Shown one piece after another: positions 33,110-45,521 of a stretch of DNA of 64,000 nucleotides. Location of the stretch: NCBI RefSeq assembly GCF_905147365.1, contig NC_056425.1, forward strand, positions 10,113,501-10,177,500. The letters are read 5' to 3'. Position 1 is the first letter of the stretch. Each line of letters begins with the position of its first letter. The DNA is from Aricia agestis (taxonomy: Eukaryota > Arthropoda > Insecta > Lepidoptera > Lycaenidae). The notes beneath the pieces are model-generated. The model was not told the origin of the DNA. It saw nothing but the letters and a program-made list of their open reading frames with translations, and did not search any database. The position numbers were made by a program, and so were the translations under genes.

Positions 33110-33180
33110 TTGTCGAGATTTTTGTGATTGTCTCTTTTAACAATTATTGTTAAAAGAGACAATCACAAAAATCTCGACAA
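33110..33180. repeat. Perfect 71-nt palindrome
   Basis: 35-bp arms (33110-33144 and 33146-33180) that match exactly around a single T. Confidence 0.92.
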
Positions 33181-33903
33181 CGGCCGCAAGTGTTTCCATA
33201 TAGAGGTTTTTCTATGAATTCCAAGCAAAGCTAGATATATGTTTCGAGTAGGTACCGCGTAGTAGAAACAAAAAAAACTCTTGCAATAATAGAAAAAATA
33301 TATAACTTTTTTAAAGAATGCCGATTCAGCCTTACTTCTCTCATTTAAATACTAAAGTCAATGTAGCATCTTAAAAATGCAATAAAAGCTTAAGTTTTAT
33401 TTACACTAAAGTATTGTTGAGTCGGGCTCGGCAAAGTTGAGCGCAAGGTTAAGACGAAACAAAAGAACTCATACAAAATGTACGCGACGGCTGACGAGTA
33501 CTGACAAATAAAACCTGCAATGTCGGCTTAAGGTGATCGCACATTTATCAGCGCGCACGCGCCGAGACGAATTCGTTGTATGAAATTATGTGAAACCTCG
33601 TACATTCGTCCGCACCGACAATGTTCCTGACTTTGCGATCAGCTTTGGCCTTTGGGGTCAGTTCATATTTGGCAGAGTTGCGGTGGGTTGATCGTGCCCG
33701 GAACTATGCCTACTATGCCTAGGAGTGGACCACCGTGGGGTTTTAACTAACCCCACATTAAAGGTGGGACCGCACTACGTGACACTACGCGGCAGCGACG
33801 CGACGCAAAACTTCACCTTTCATAAAACTGACGTTTTGCGCCGCGTAGTGCGGCTTACGTCATGCGATTTCACAAGTAATGGACGCTGCTAAGCATTTGT
33901 ATA

Positions 33904-35180
33904 CCTAGGTAACACTGAAAATGTTTAGAAAATGAAAAACGGCTTAATGTAGAAAGTTGACAATACTTTTATTGTTTTTAGAAGTAATCTCCGTTCCTCT
34001 CTACACATCGTCGCATTCGATGGAACCACCGAAAAAAGCAGTGGGCCCAGTCTTCCTTAGGGGTCTCTTCTGTGGCATTTTCGTACGCTTTCATCGCATC
34101 TTCAGGGCTCCTAAAGCGAGTACCTCGAATTTTATCTTTATTTCTTGAGAATAAATTAAGGCCGCAGGGCGCCAGGCCAGGACTATATGGCGTATGACTC
34201 AATATCTCAACACGTGCCATAGTCAAATATTCAACAGTCCGTCTCGCGGAGTGTGCTGAAGCATTGTTGTGGTGAAGGAGTGTCCTGCTTCGAGGGCGCT
34301 GCTGTCGAAATTTTTCCAAGACGACAGGCATACAGCGATTGACATACCATTCTGCAGTAACTGTCCTTTCATCTTCTAGCACAACTGTCGCAAAATTATA
34401 TTTCCGACCAAAGAATGAGGCAATCATCTTTTTGCCTTGACTTCTTCCTTTCTTTACCTTAGTTGGCCAAACCTCGAAAGGAAACACCCCTTGAGCTGAT
34501 TGTCTTTTGGTTTCGGGTTCGTGTGAAGCTGTGAGGTTGTCAAATACAGCATTTGAGTCACCGCCGTTGAACTTATCTAACATTTGGCGACACCAGTCCA
34601 TGCGAAGGCGTTTCTGGTCGTCGATTGAAGTATGGAGAATGCATCTGGTACAAAGCTTCCTGACGCTTAAATGTTCATGTAATATTTTTTGAACTTGACT
34701 CATAGCAATGCCTAGACTTGCCCGTGTCTGCTGGTAGGTCACTCTTTTATCTCCCTCTATCATGCGTCGCACAATACTAATGTTAACTTCAGTAGTCGCT
34801 GTTAAAGGACGTCCCGCACGCGGATCATCAATGAGATTGCTACGTCCACGCTTAAACTCGTTAAACCAATTGTAAATAGTGACACGAGATGGGGCTTCAT
34901 TATGAAATGGTAATAGCAGCCTATCAAAGCTTTGTTATTGAGTAAGCCCACAACGAAAGTCATAAAAAATCATTAACTGAAAATTTTCTCGCGTTAAGTT
35001 CATTTTCACGTGTAACAAGAGTTTTAGATTTGCCGCCAATTCACCAAAACAAACGACAAATAAATGTAATATAGGTACCAGATTATGTTACCAAAGAGTT
35101 CTAAAATTGTAATTTAAAAAAAGTTTTCATTAGTAATGTTTCTAACTGGCTAGTTCTAAACACTTTCAGTGTGACCCACG
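33904..35180 (-). mobile_element. Full-length mariner element (inactive)
   Basis: 1,277 bp with about 27-bp inverted termini (CCTAGGTAACACTGAAAATG and, inverted, CGTGGGTCACACTGAAAGTG) and TA at each side. The size is normal for mariner. It inserted at the TA that also borders the MITE at 35181-35414. Confidence 0.85.
33978..35003 (-). pseudogene. Mariner transposase pseudogene
   Basis: Minus-strand ATG at 35001-35003. The N-terminal DNA-binding part is readable (MNLTRENFQLMIFYDF; VTIYNWFNEFKRGR), but an in-frame TAA sits at 34936-34938. The rest is open from 34772 to the stop at 33978. In mariner transposases (DDE/D family, D,D34D) the catalytic Asp occur as GDETW, HHDNA and SPDLAPCD. Here the GDETW region is missing between VFDNLTAS and EPETKR, HHDNA reads HHNNA, and SPDL reads SPGL with CD changed to CG. 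The linker and WVFP-like features survive only partly. All three catalytic residues are lost, so the copy cannot be active; only a trans-mobilised relative could have moved it recently. Confidence 0.9.
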
Positions 35181-35414
35181 TACTAACCCACAAAAAGTTA
35201 CGTATTGAGTTATGAATGCAGTTAATATAATATTATTTTTTATTTTAGAACAAGACTGCATTCAAAATTCAATAAAAAAGAGCGTGTGTGTGCGGAGCAC
35301 ACGTGACAGAAGTGAAAGTTATTACTTTAGTCAAAATCGTCGACTTACTCCGACCTTCAAATTTTACTCTCAACGCGCCTAAAGAAGTTTCACTTTAAAA
35401 ATTGTGGGTTAGTA
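35181..35414. mobile_element. MITE bordering the mariner
   Basis: 234 bp with inverted termini TACTAACCCACAA and TTGTGGGTTAGTA. It contains GTGTGCGGAGCACACGTGAC. Confidence 0.65.
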
Positions 35415-35967
35415 CACAAATGCTTAATAACAGCCATATAAAGCATAATATGACGTATTTGGCCGCGTTTTAGCGTCGCGTCGCTTTGCTGCCGGCTACG
35501 CGGCAGCTTTTAGCCTTTAGGGTCAGTTCTTATTGCAACGTGACGCAGCGATGCATATTTTGATGGGCCATTCAAATTGAAATACGCAGCCCAACACCGC
35601 AGAAGGAAATCTCATAACTAGTTAATATTTGCCATTGGCTTGTAAACAAATTGTCAAATATCACGAGATCATGTTATTCGTTCCATAAAATTGACATTTG
35701 ATCATGCGTCGTTTACACTACTATGGAAACTGTTACGGATCTGTATTATTGTTTGTCATATAACATTATTATGCTAGGTATATAAGCCTAGTTATAATAA
35801 TAAGTTAGGTATATATTTTGTTTTAAGGCTCCGTTCGCGAAAAGGCCGTTCGTTGAGGACGGTCTGATCGCAGGCCGACTTGATTAGACTCATGCACATG
35901 CACGGGCTGCATTACAGTCCGTCAGGTCTACCTGTGATCTGACTGACCGGATCGATCGGCCTTCCTG

Positions 35968-36497
35968 TATAAAGGGTGTAACAAAACAAAGCGATAATAT
36001 TTTAGGGTGTGTATGTGCCCCTTGTACAGGGTGTAACAAAAATAAGTGATAATACTTTAGGGTGTGTACGTGTTCCCTGTAGAGAGTTCACTGTGAAAGT
36101 AGCAGCGCTGAAATACCATTTTTTTTTCACTTTTGCATGGGGAAACTCGTGACGCTCGGGCCCTTGCCCATCCATACAAAAGTGAAAAAAAAATTCGTCT
36201 TTCAGAGCTACTACTTTCACAGAGAACTATCTACAAGGAACATGTACACACCCTAGAGTATTATCACTTATTTTTGTTACACACTGTATAGAGATTACTG
36301 TGAAATTAGCAGTGATAAAAGAGTATTTTTTTAATTTGTATGGGCATTGAGCAAGCGCCTCATCGTCATGAATTTGTCCATACAAAAGTTGACAAAAAAG
36401 TAACTCTTTCAGCGATGCTACTATCACAGCGAACTCTATATAGGGGACTCGTACACGCCCAAAAGTTTTATCACTTTGTTTTGATACACCCTGTATA
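35968..36497. mobile_element. Composite of two family M MITEs, copy 2
   Basis: Outer left end AAAGGGTGTAACAAAACAAAG to GTGCCCCTTG. The inner complete element is 36027-36286 (CAGGGTGTAACAAAAATAAG ... TTACACACTG, TA on both sides). The outer element resumes TATAGAGATTACTGTGAAATT and ends TGATACACCCTG. It has the same internal insertion point as the 30550 composite. Confidence 0.8.
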
Positions 36498-36795
36498 GGG
36501 GCCTTTAGCCTAATCTTATATCTGTCTCTTCCAAACTCTCATAAAATGTGCAAAGTGAAATAATTTCGCAACTCACACGATCCGTAGCGAGGCAAAAGTT
36601 TTAATGAAACACATAATAATATTATACTGATCTAAGTTAATTTAGTGTCGGAGTTTCGGGAGATTCAGCAACTTCTCGATCCGATTCAATCCCAATCTCA
36701 TTTCGATCCTGATTCCATGTTACTTTTCGTATAGTGTCCTTACAATATTTCAGAGTATTGTGGTGAGAATGGAATCTTTTGTGATATAATTATTA

Positions 36796-36935
36796 CTAGC
36801 TATTTGGCCGAGCTTTGCTCGGTATTCGATAAAACACGAATAAAATGACATTTTCTAAAAATTATTCCTAGCTAGATCGATTTATCGCCCCCGAAACCCC
36901 CTATAAACTAAATTTCATGAAAATAGTTGGAGCCG
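36796..36935 (-). mobile_element. Helitron-like repeat
   Basis: Begins CTAGCTATTTGGCCGAGCTTTGC (CTAG 36796-36799), then TTCCTAGCTAGATCGATTTATCG, also seen at 21751. The far end is not bounded. Confidence 0.45.
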
Positions 36936-37549
36936 ATTCCGAAATTCCAATTATATATCGGATATATTTATTAACAAGAATTGCTCGTTTAAAGATAAAA
37001 ATTATGTTAATACAAACTTCATTATATCCATCCACATGGTTTGTATATAAATACAGTAACGTTTGCTTTATTGTAACAATACCCGTGCTATTTTATTGCA
37101 ACTTTGATGCAGCTTCGTTCTTTGTTGATTGTTCGATCCATTATAGTTTACTATCATTCCCATGCGTCAAACAAACGACGGATGGATTTTTGTAGTTTTG
37201 ACCAATTAAAATGCGATTGACGTTTAGTATTTAATGAGAGTACGATATTCCTGATATGATGCTGCATTAATGTTATATTAATTCATGAAGCCCTAAGCGG
37301 CCGCATCCGGTCGCGATAACAATAAAAAAGCTATTGTGTCTCGTTATTCCACGATGAAATAGAATTGGGGTACAGCTTTAAGATTAAACTATCTGATTGC
37401 AACGTTTGCTCTAATGAAATCTAGCGTCCATAACGTCGTTAAGAGCCTGATTAGGTGTCTAATTTCACTGCTATTTAGCTAAAATAACATCTAAACCCGA
37501 GCGATGAGACTCAAAACACAAAGTAGAAGATAATAACTTAGCTGTTAGA

Positions 37550-37745
37550 AGATGATATTATTATGGTGCCTTTTTATGCCGACGAAAAAAGAGAAATGCT
37601 ATAATATTGATGTGTCTGGCTGTGTATTTTTCTTGCTGTTTGTGTCTGTCCGATACATTGTAGCATCCAAATGGATGGGTGATTTTGATCTAGTTTTTTT
37701 TTTTTGTTTCAAAGCTAACTTTGATAGTGTAAGAGCCAGCGACAG
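37550..37745 (+). mobile_element. Decayed copy of the ACCCCCGAC/TGTC repeat
   Basis: Weak matches to the 28875 repeat: GTCTGTCCGATACATTGTAGCA, CAAATGGATGGGTGATTTTGAT, then a T tract and AAAGCTAACTTTGA. Confidence 0.4.
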
Positions 37746-37822
37746 CCAGACTTTGGTCATTTAATAAAAGCTGAAAGTTCACCTGTTCAATGTTCATAAG
37801 TCATGCCTGAACTCTCGTTCTG

Positions 37823-37875
37823 TAAAAATCAACAATTATTATAACAACGGTTCTTATAATAATTGTTGATTTTTA
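37823..37875. repeat. Perfect hairpin, 22-bp arms
   Basis: Arms 37823-37844 and 37854-37875, loop CAACGGTTC. Confidence 0.88.
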
Positions 37876-38294
37876 GACTTAATATTCTTGGCTTATCTGA
37901 AAACCAGCTCAAGTTTAAATATGGTATACGATATATTATTATGTTTCTATTACCAGAGACTAGGTATACAGACTAGATGTAGATATACTTACGCAATCAG
38001 CTAGCCTATCGTTTGAGTAGGCACAATATGAGAGTACATACATAATATGCAATATTCGATACAGCTGAAGAGATATCGATCTCTTGACCCCGATATCGGA
38101 TTTTAATTAATTTGTTCGTCAAACGGAACATGCTCATTATACAGGTATCTCAAGATGAAATTATCGACGGCAATGTCAGAGTCAATGACGACATGAATGT
38201 CAATATCAACTCCGCTTTGGTATTATCCCAAGAGTCAAGAGTCGACAGCGACAGCCAGACTTTCGTAATTGCTTTGAAAGTTATCCAGTAGCCC

Positions 38295-38587
38295 AAGCAT
38301 GGCCGCCAGTAGAAATGCGAAAGTATAGACAAATTGTGGACATAAAGTTAAGGTGCCGATCTTTACCGCGGCTAATCGCGACCGACAAAAATTCAATTAA
38401 AATGCCACTTTATGACAGACTATAGTATATGTAATAAATTAGGATAATATTTGAATTTTTGGATTATATTCTGTCATAAAGTGACATTTTAATTGAACTT
38501 TTCGGAACGAAAAAAGATCGGAACGGCACCTTAAGTTTATCTCCACAGTTTGTCTATACTTTCTCATTTCTACTGGTGGACATGCTA
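38295..38587. mobile_element. Fold-back element
   Basis: Arms of about 125 bp with indels. AGTAGAAATGCGAAAGTATAG at the left and CTATACTTTCTCATTTCTACT at the right, further in CAATTAAAATGCCACTTTAT and its complement. Confidence 0.65.
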
Positions 38588-38629
38588 GGGCTACTGTATA
38601 AATTACTCCAATAGAGATAATAAAACCGG

Positions 38630-39318
38630 CCAAGTGCGTGTCGGACCACGCGCAATATAGGATTCCGTAGTACCGCTAGTTTTTGATATTTTTTATGGTC
38701 AGTGAATGTACATTTATAACGTGTTTTACACTACTAACAACATCATCTCAGTTAGTTTTAAAGGAATTTGAGCGAAAAGTTCATTTATGTTTCTTCGATA
38801 ACATTTTTTTTAGTTGATCGACTATTACACAATAACTTATGAAGTCTTCTTAGCCGTGATAGTTTTGCTTTTAAATTCAGCATATTTCCTACTCCCGTGA
38901 ATTTTTTCACATTTCCAGAAGCAACCGTTTAGCTGGTAGATGGACACTGGACTCAAACGATATTTTCCACTTGAAAACTGTATATTTCACAAATAGATCC
39001 CTATATCAGAAATTGATCTTTGAACACTAATAATATTTTTAGAAAACCTATCCAACGATACCCCACACGGTGGGGTGGACACGAAAAAATAATTCATCCC
39101 CACTTGATGTGTAAGGAAGGTAGGTACCTTAATATATTTTATTGAAGTTCTTAAATACTATTTTGTCGTCATCATTAATATTATGTGCTTTTATGCCGAA
39201 TTACAGCTTTGTAGGTCCTATAGTCTCTGAGAAAAACCGCGGATAGACAGACGGACGGATGGACGGACAGACCGAAACTATAAGTACTCCTTGACGCTTG
39301 TTGACTACGGAACCTTAT
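38630..39318 (+). mobile_element. Decayed GGCCAAGTGCG...ACGGAACC repeat
   Basis: Starts AAACCGGCCAAGTGCGTGTC and GGATTCCGTAGTACC. Near the end: CAGACGGACGGATGGACGGAC and TACGGAACCTTATTTT. The start and end modules are known lepidopteran repeat modules (from memory). The middle is diverged. Confidence 0.55.
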
Positions 39319-40366
39319 TTTCCAGCAATGAGCGGGCTGATGATTTCAAATCGTATACGGTATACCGACATTTAACTCTATTTAAGAACAAATAAATTCT
39401 ACATCCAAATACCGCCTCCCTATTGGTCGGTTAAGAGGCGCCTAACATTAATCTAGATTTGAGTGTATATATTTAGTATTGGACCAAACCCGAGCGTGAT
39501 TCAAGAGGAAATGGTGATGACGTCACAAGTTAACCTCGTTCATCTTAATAGTTAATCTCACGTTTGCGCCGCTGAGTAGGAACTTTCAAAGTGGACTGAT
39601 TTTCCCAGTAAAAGTAATATTAGTTGCTAAAAACTTAGTAACTTCCATAGAAATCACATAGTGTCAAAGGAAAAAATTATTAAATGAATTTGAACTTTGA
39701 GCTTATTTTTTTCCGTTTACCTTTTCAAGGGCATTCATAGACGCATATAAAATCCCGATAAATTATCATGTTTTTAAATGAAGTTACACAATTAACCGGT
39801 TCACTTCTCGATTCTTGTCACTGTCACCAAACGACTTTAACTTACTCCTCTACACGCTCAGGATCTCTCATATTGGTGCTTCATGACTCATGACTCCTGA
39901 TTCAACGTATAGAAGCGCAATCATCATCATAGTCTCTACTCTCTAATAGATTCATTGAAACAACACAAAAGGCTGATCCGTTCTGACTTCTGAACACGTC
40001 ACTCACGTAAATCTGGTAATCCTCTGTCAGAACGAACTCCCAGGCCCCAGCTTCCCAAATCCAAAATGGCCGACGTCGAATGACAAATCAAATATTCATA
40101 CTTCATCGTGCAGCTTCGAAAATTCATTTCTATGTTTCTATAAATCAATTGTATTCTGATATTGAGTTGAGTGGATGAATTTTTGATAATACAGTTCGCG
40201 TATAGTAGATATTACATAGTTACGCGTGCAGGATTTACATTGATTCTTTAGCTAAATGACACAAGATTCTCATTTGGTATTAAGAGGCTGCTACTAGCAC
40301 ATACAGTAAATAATCCGGAATAGGTTTGCGTATTTTTTGCAAAAACAACTAGATAAAGATTTATAC

Positions 40367-40693
40367 GTGGGAGAGCCATGCTTCGGCACGAATGGGCCGG
40401 CTCGACCGGAGAAATACCACGTTCTCACAGAAAACCGGCGTGAAACAGCCAAGCGCTGTATTTCGCCGAGTGAGTGAGTTTACCGGAGGCCCAATCCCCT
40501 ACCCTATTCCCTTTCCTTCCCTCCCCTATTCCCTTCCCTTCCCATCCCTACCTTCCCCTATTACCCTAATCCCTCTAAAAGGCCGGCAACGCACCTGCAG
40601 CTCTTCTGATGCTGTGAGTGTCCATGGGCGACGGAAGTTGCTTTCCATCAGGTGACCCGTTTGCTCGTTTGCCCCCTTATTTCATAAAAAAAA
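40367..40693 (+). mobile_element. SINE-like family S1, copy 4
   Basis: The best preserved copy: GTGGGAGAGCCATGCTTCGG head, TACCACGTTCTCACAGAAAA, CCCTTCCC tract, GCCGGCAACGCACCTGCAGC and CATCAGGTGACCCGTTTGC tail, poly(A). The 87-codon ORF across it is a by-product. Confidence 0.85.
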
Positions 40694-43600
40694 AGTAGCA
40701 ATACTTAATTGAAATATGTAAAAACTTCCGTTGATAAACAAAATACTCATTTTATCAACGGAAACACATGTTAACAAATAGCCAAAATTATTATATAAAA
40801 ATGATAAAACGATTATCCTAACTGTAACTCCTACTCAATCCTGCCCGATATAGTCTTATCACAAAAAATATGTAAAAAATATATATTTTAAAATATTTTT
40901 ATCTTTGTTTCTTTTGATATTATTTATTATACGCCATTCGCTATTTAACCTCAAACCAAAATCAAGGACAGATTTTTGGCCAATGAAAACATTACTTCAC
41001 GTTTGACGTTTATTAAACCGAGACTGCATTTAAACTTAAACGAACTTAAACTGTTAATGTTGTGTTAAAATAGCTGAATTGGAGTACAAAGTTCTTGCCC
41101 AATGCCCATACAGCTTACTACAAGCTAGACTACACGTGTCTTGAATCAAACACCTCAGACGCAGATTCACCGTTTCAGCGTTCGCAATGACGCTTGTGCA
41201 CGGAATCGTATAAAAGAAAGCCCGCGCCTTGACATTTGTTAATGAAAATGTACATAATTTTCCTGAAATAGCGCTTAATTCGGCGTCGAGTGAGACCTTG
41301 GTGCTAAACAATGGAAAATGAGTACAAAGCGGTGGACACAGTCAGGTACCCTAGAGGCCACTACACCCTGAGAGGGGACCCTCGAAGCCCGACGAAATTT
41401 TTCCTCTCACTTCGTCCCCAATCTTGATTTAGCTTTTTTAATCTTTGCCGAGCTTATTTCGTTTTTTGCAATGATGTTAGGTTTGGTGAAACAATAGAAA
41501 TGTAAAATTTGTTGATAACAATTCTGTAGGAAGAATTATATGGAGGATGAAGGAATATAATATCTTAATTATGTAATATTAGATTCACGCAAAAATGCTC
41601 AGCTCTGAATTGTGTCAGATTCTAAGAACATTACGAGGTAAAGTTTACTTACTGCGTATTTTCCCTCCTTAAAAAAAAACTCCTCTCTGAACTTTTTTTA
41701 TTCACTTTAAGTCTTATAAAGGCTTTTGAAATGCGTCTTTCTTACCGTAAGTAAACGTTTCTTACGTAATTATTCCAACCACAAAGATTAAGATCTATTA
41801 AGACACCGCAGACTGTGTGCGACATTCTTGGGTTTTCCAACCACAACCACAAAATAAATAAACTAGGTAAAGTGAAATTATTGGTATATTTACGTTGACG
41901 AACTGCAGTTAAATATTTCTACGAATTCTAGCAATTACCACCTTGTGGATGTTCCAAGAAATTTCATTGATTCATAGGTACATGGCGGAACTATGTTATT
42001 TGGTTAAGCTATGTCAAGTCACTGATCTATTAATCATTCTGAACTTAACATAAGTCGACCAAATTACGTAAGCGATCTGCCTATGAATAATTTTCTCGAA
42101 CAGCCCTAATATCAGTTTGTTTTTTGTACGTATTCGATATTTCTTCTCTTACGTGTGGATAGCTAGTAAATAAATAAATATTCGATTATAAAACAATGTA
42201 TAACAAAACATTAAATATTTTATATTAAAAGCAAAGCTTTTTTACATTAATTGTCGCTACCATATAAAAATAAAAATAAATATAGTGTGAATCGTCCATA
42301 GATTTATTTTCCATTTTATTTTATTTTAAAGCTTTTTTACATTAATTGTCTTCCTCTCTTATTCTTCTCTTCCTTTCTAATTATTATGTCAATCTTCCTC
42401 TCTTCCTATCTATAAAAAAATCATATGAATCAACCAAGTTTGAAATCACGCAGTAAAACATCAGGTAGAGTTCCGTACTCGTAATAAAAATCGTTGCAAC
42501 CCAATATAAAATTCCGTTCTGTATTTGTACACTTGTGCAGCCCCAACCTTGTTCCATCTCATGAACAACTGAACAACTCCTTCCATCCTGGAAGGTCGGG
42601 TAAATAGTCAATTTCACGAACCAAATATTGGAACAGTTTGTTGGCCATTTTTATTACATGGATACTTCATGTGCCGTATAAGAATGTAGTTTTTAATCAG
42701 TTTCTATTGTGTGGGGTGAATTTTTAAAAAGGCGGGCAAAATTTCAAACTATGCGAACTTAATCGTTAGCACTAAAGAGTGTGTAGTTTTTTTAACTGGT
42801 TCGTTTCTCTAGGAAAAAAATGTTAGCAAAAATGTAATTTTACCAACTATTTTTATACTCGGTTTAATGTTAGTTCCATGTAGCCTGCGCTGGTATAGGA
42901 GTTTTTAATAGAAGTTGTCAAAAATCAAAATAGGAAGTTTACTATACTCGTACTACCAAACGCACACCTAACGTATAAAGGTGGTTTAAATAACAGTTTC
43001 AACAATAACTTACAAATGGAAAACTAATTACTAATTATTTTCCTCCACATTACATAATACGAAATCAGCATAATATATCAGAGTTAATAATTAATCAGAA
43101 TGTATTTGTGCCATTATTGGACACAAGTCACAACAAATGATAGTTCTTTGTAATTAATTTCTGTTCACGTGCAACTAATACATGAACATCAATGTTCAAA
43201 GTTTCCAAGACTCATTTAACATTAATCACAACACATTATTGCTATTATGTGTTATTTGTAACAATAGCGACTATTAACAATAGTCTGTGCATTCATCTCA
43301 ACTATTTACAAACATCATTATTACGGCATTATAAATCCGTTCTGGCTTCACAATAGTTCGCTGTCATTATCACATAATGCTATGATGAATGTAGGAATTT
43401 TAATAAATTTTAATCATGTTTCGGGTAAACTCCAATCCTAGTCCTTATAGTACTAAGGCAACCATGCTGGCTCAAGTCTTTCAGAAAGAAAAGTAATAAA
43501 CTATGGGCCCGCTCAAGGCATTCAGAAAGAAATTTTAGAAAATGTTGGTTCACTTCGCTCGCTCTCCATTGATAGCATGGAATATCTATATTTATATTAT

Positions 43601-43873
43601 GTATTTCTCTTTTGAAAACTGTTCAAATAAATTAGGGTCCGCAAAATTTTCTAATACGTGGGACAAAATCTCGTCCTGGCAGTGCGCCCCTTCAATATTA
43701 AAAAGGTATTTAAATCATTCAGAAAAGACCAAGTCCCAATACCCAAGTCGCCTATGATAGTCCTAAGTCCTGGTATAAGAACCTACTTACTTTCACTAAT
43801 TCAACTATGAATAATGAGTGTGCCCTAAGTCACGCTGGCCATAATATAGTAGTATTTTCTAAGTTTCATCTCT

Positions 43874-44074
43874 CTAATCTCTAACATTTCCTGTGCGTAT
43901 TTTACGTAGAACGGAGAACGCTCGGTCCATTTCTCTATCTTGAAATAAACACCCATCAACCAGTATTATGATGACGTGCCGTTGGCATTGAGGAATCAAT
44001 TCCGGCCATCTCCAATTAGCGTGGAGTGGAGTCGGGAGCAGCACGAGAACTAATACAAGTTGCCCCACATTCAT
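43874..44074 (-). CDS. Candidate small secreted-type ORF or first exon, unidentified
   Basis: The minus-strand ATG at 44072-44074 opens 66 codons to a stop at 43874. The N-terminus MNVGQLVLVLVLLPTPLHA looks like a classical signal peptide (hydrophobic core, LHA before NWRWPEL). It is followed by LIPQCQRHVIIILVDGCLFQ and DREMDRAFSVL. Base composition is more balanced than the flanks. A possible donor (GTTCTAC followed by GTAAAA) would make it a first exon of an antisense gene nested in the Ih intron. I do not recognise the protein, and no second exon was found to the left. It may also be chance or repeat-derived: MITE A lies 64 bp upstream. Confidence 0.3.
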   Translation of the reverse strand: MNVGQLVLVLVLLPTPLHANWRWPELIPQCQRHVIIILVDGCLFQDREMDRAFSVLRKIRTGNVRD

Positions 44075-44137
44075 AATTAGCGTCCACGACAACAAAATGT
44101 TAGGTTATTTTACATGAAAACTGTGGCGTGGCGCTGA

Positions 44138-44271
44138 GGCCCAATTTCGCCAACGTCTGTTAATGTTAACAGCTTGTTAAAATGTCACGTCTTCTCTTTC
44201 ATTCATATGAAAAACGAAAGAGGTAACGTGATACTTATTAACTTTAACAGTCGTTGGTGATATTGGGCCTA
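44138..44271. mobile_element. MITE family A (copy 3)
   Basis: AGGCCCAATTTCGCCAACG and the inverted CGTTGGTGATATTGGGCCT. It is the most complete termini of the family. Confidence 0.8.
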
Positions 44272-44538
44272 AATGTAAGAAACTGTTGTGAACTCTAACT
44301 GCCGCACACAGAGTTTCGTCTCTAAATATTCTCTCTTAATATTCGTATTAATTATTGTAATTTAAATGAAGATTTTGAGGAACGCCTCATACATTATTAT
44401 CTATGAAACAACTCTTCTTATTGAAGTTTAATCATCGTAATATGTATCTGAGTGCAGCCGCTAGAACGTCTACTTCTACAGAACTTACTTTTGCCAAAAA
44501 CATAATATTGCTTGCGGTCGCACCCAGACACGTTTAAT

Positions 44539-45035
44539 AATTAAAATAAAATAAAATAAATAAAAAAGCCTTTATTTCATAGACGATTATTACACTAAGA
44601 ATAAAAAAACTAAATATGTAGGAATTACACTAATTATTAATCATCCAGAACCCCTCCGCGGGTGAAGGCGTCCTCCAGAGATGCCCACTTTTCTCTATCT
44701 TTGTCCATCGTGGCCCGGCTATAGATTTTATGTCGTCTGCCCATCTTTTAAGCGGTCTGCCTCTGTTACGCTTACCGAGCGGGCCATTCCATCGTGTCAC
44801 TCTTATGGTCCAACGTTCATCCGACAATCTGGCTACATGGCCGGCCCACTTCTGTTTTAATTTATGAGCGTAGCACAAAGCACCCATTGCTTTTGTTTTC
44901 TCTTTTATTTTTGTATGTCTAATTTTTTCAATTCTTCTTATCTTTAACATGCTTCTTTCCATGCCTCGTTGGCATACGTAATAATTTTTCTCTTTACTTT
45001 AGCTGTGTATTTCCATGTCTGGCAGTTTAATAATT
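44539..45035 (-). pseudogene. 5'-truncated LINE 3' end (RTE-like ORF2 C-terminus)
   Basis: Minus strand: CQTWKYTAKVKRKI, then one frameshift near 44970, then RGMERSMLKIRRIEK, KQKWAGHVARLSDERWT and RGRPLKRWADDI. The order is that of the C-terminal region of lepidopteran endonuclease-reverse transcriptases, probably RTE-like. It ends with a (TATTT)n tail at 44539-44575. The RT core is absent, so it is a dead fragment. Confidence 0.75.
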
Positions 45036-45521
45036 ATTCAACTTTTATTTTTAGTCAAATATAACATTTTAATAAATTGTCTGTCAAACTTTTCATTAAG
45101 TTAAAGTGCAAAAAAAAAAGTTTTTATTCTATTCTATCTTTTTTTTTCTACAACTCAATCAGACTTTAGTCTAATTTTCGGTTATGCAATTAGATGCATT
45201 TTCAGTTTTTTTTTTTTCATATTTTTTGCATTATTGAATTATCTTGTATCTCAAAATTAGACTCAAATAATGGCATCTACGAAAAAATTAGCTTACTACA
45301 CATAATGCAATTGCCAAAATAAGTCATAATGGGCCACAAAAAGTGTGTATGAACTGTAATACGCCATTTTTGACCAATTTGCCGCGGTGACACGGTAATT
45401 TTGCCACCACAGTTCACATCCGTTCGCGAAAATCAAGGTTAACGAAGTTACTGATTGACTATTGTTTTATTTTTAATGCGCAATCTTAACGCGAATTTAT
45501 ATTGACCCATGATGGTGTGAA

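Noticed and set aside
42384..42660. Minus-strand ORF with several Cys and Trp residues.
   Set aside because: The segment near 42580-42605 matches a widespread repeat ending (CTCCTTCC...GGAAGGTCGG) also seen at 26803 and 31836. No start codon of its own.
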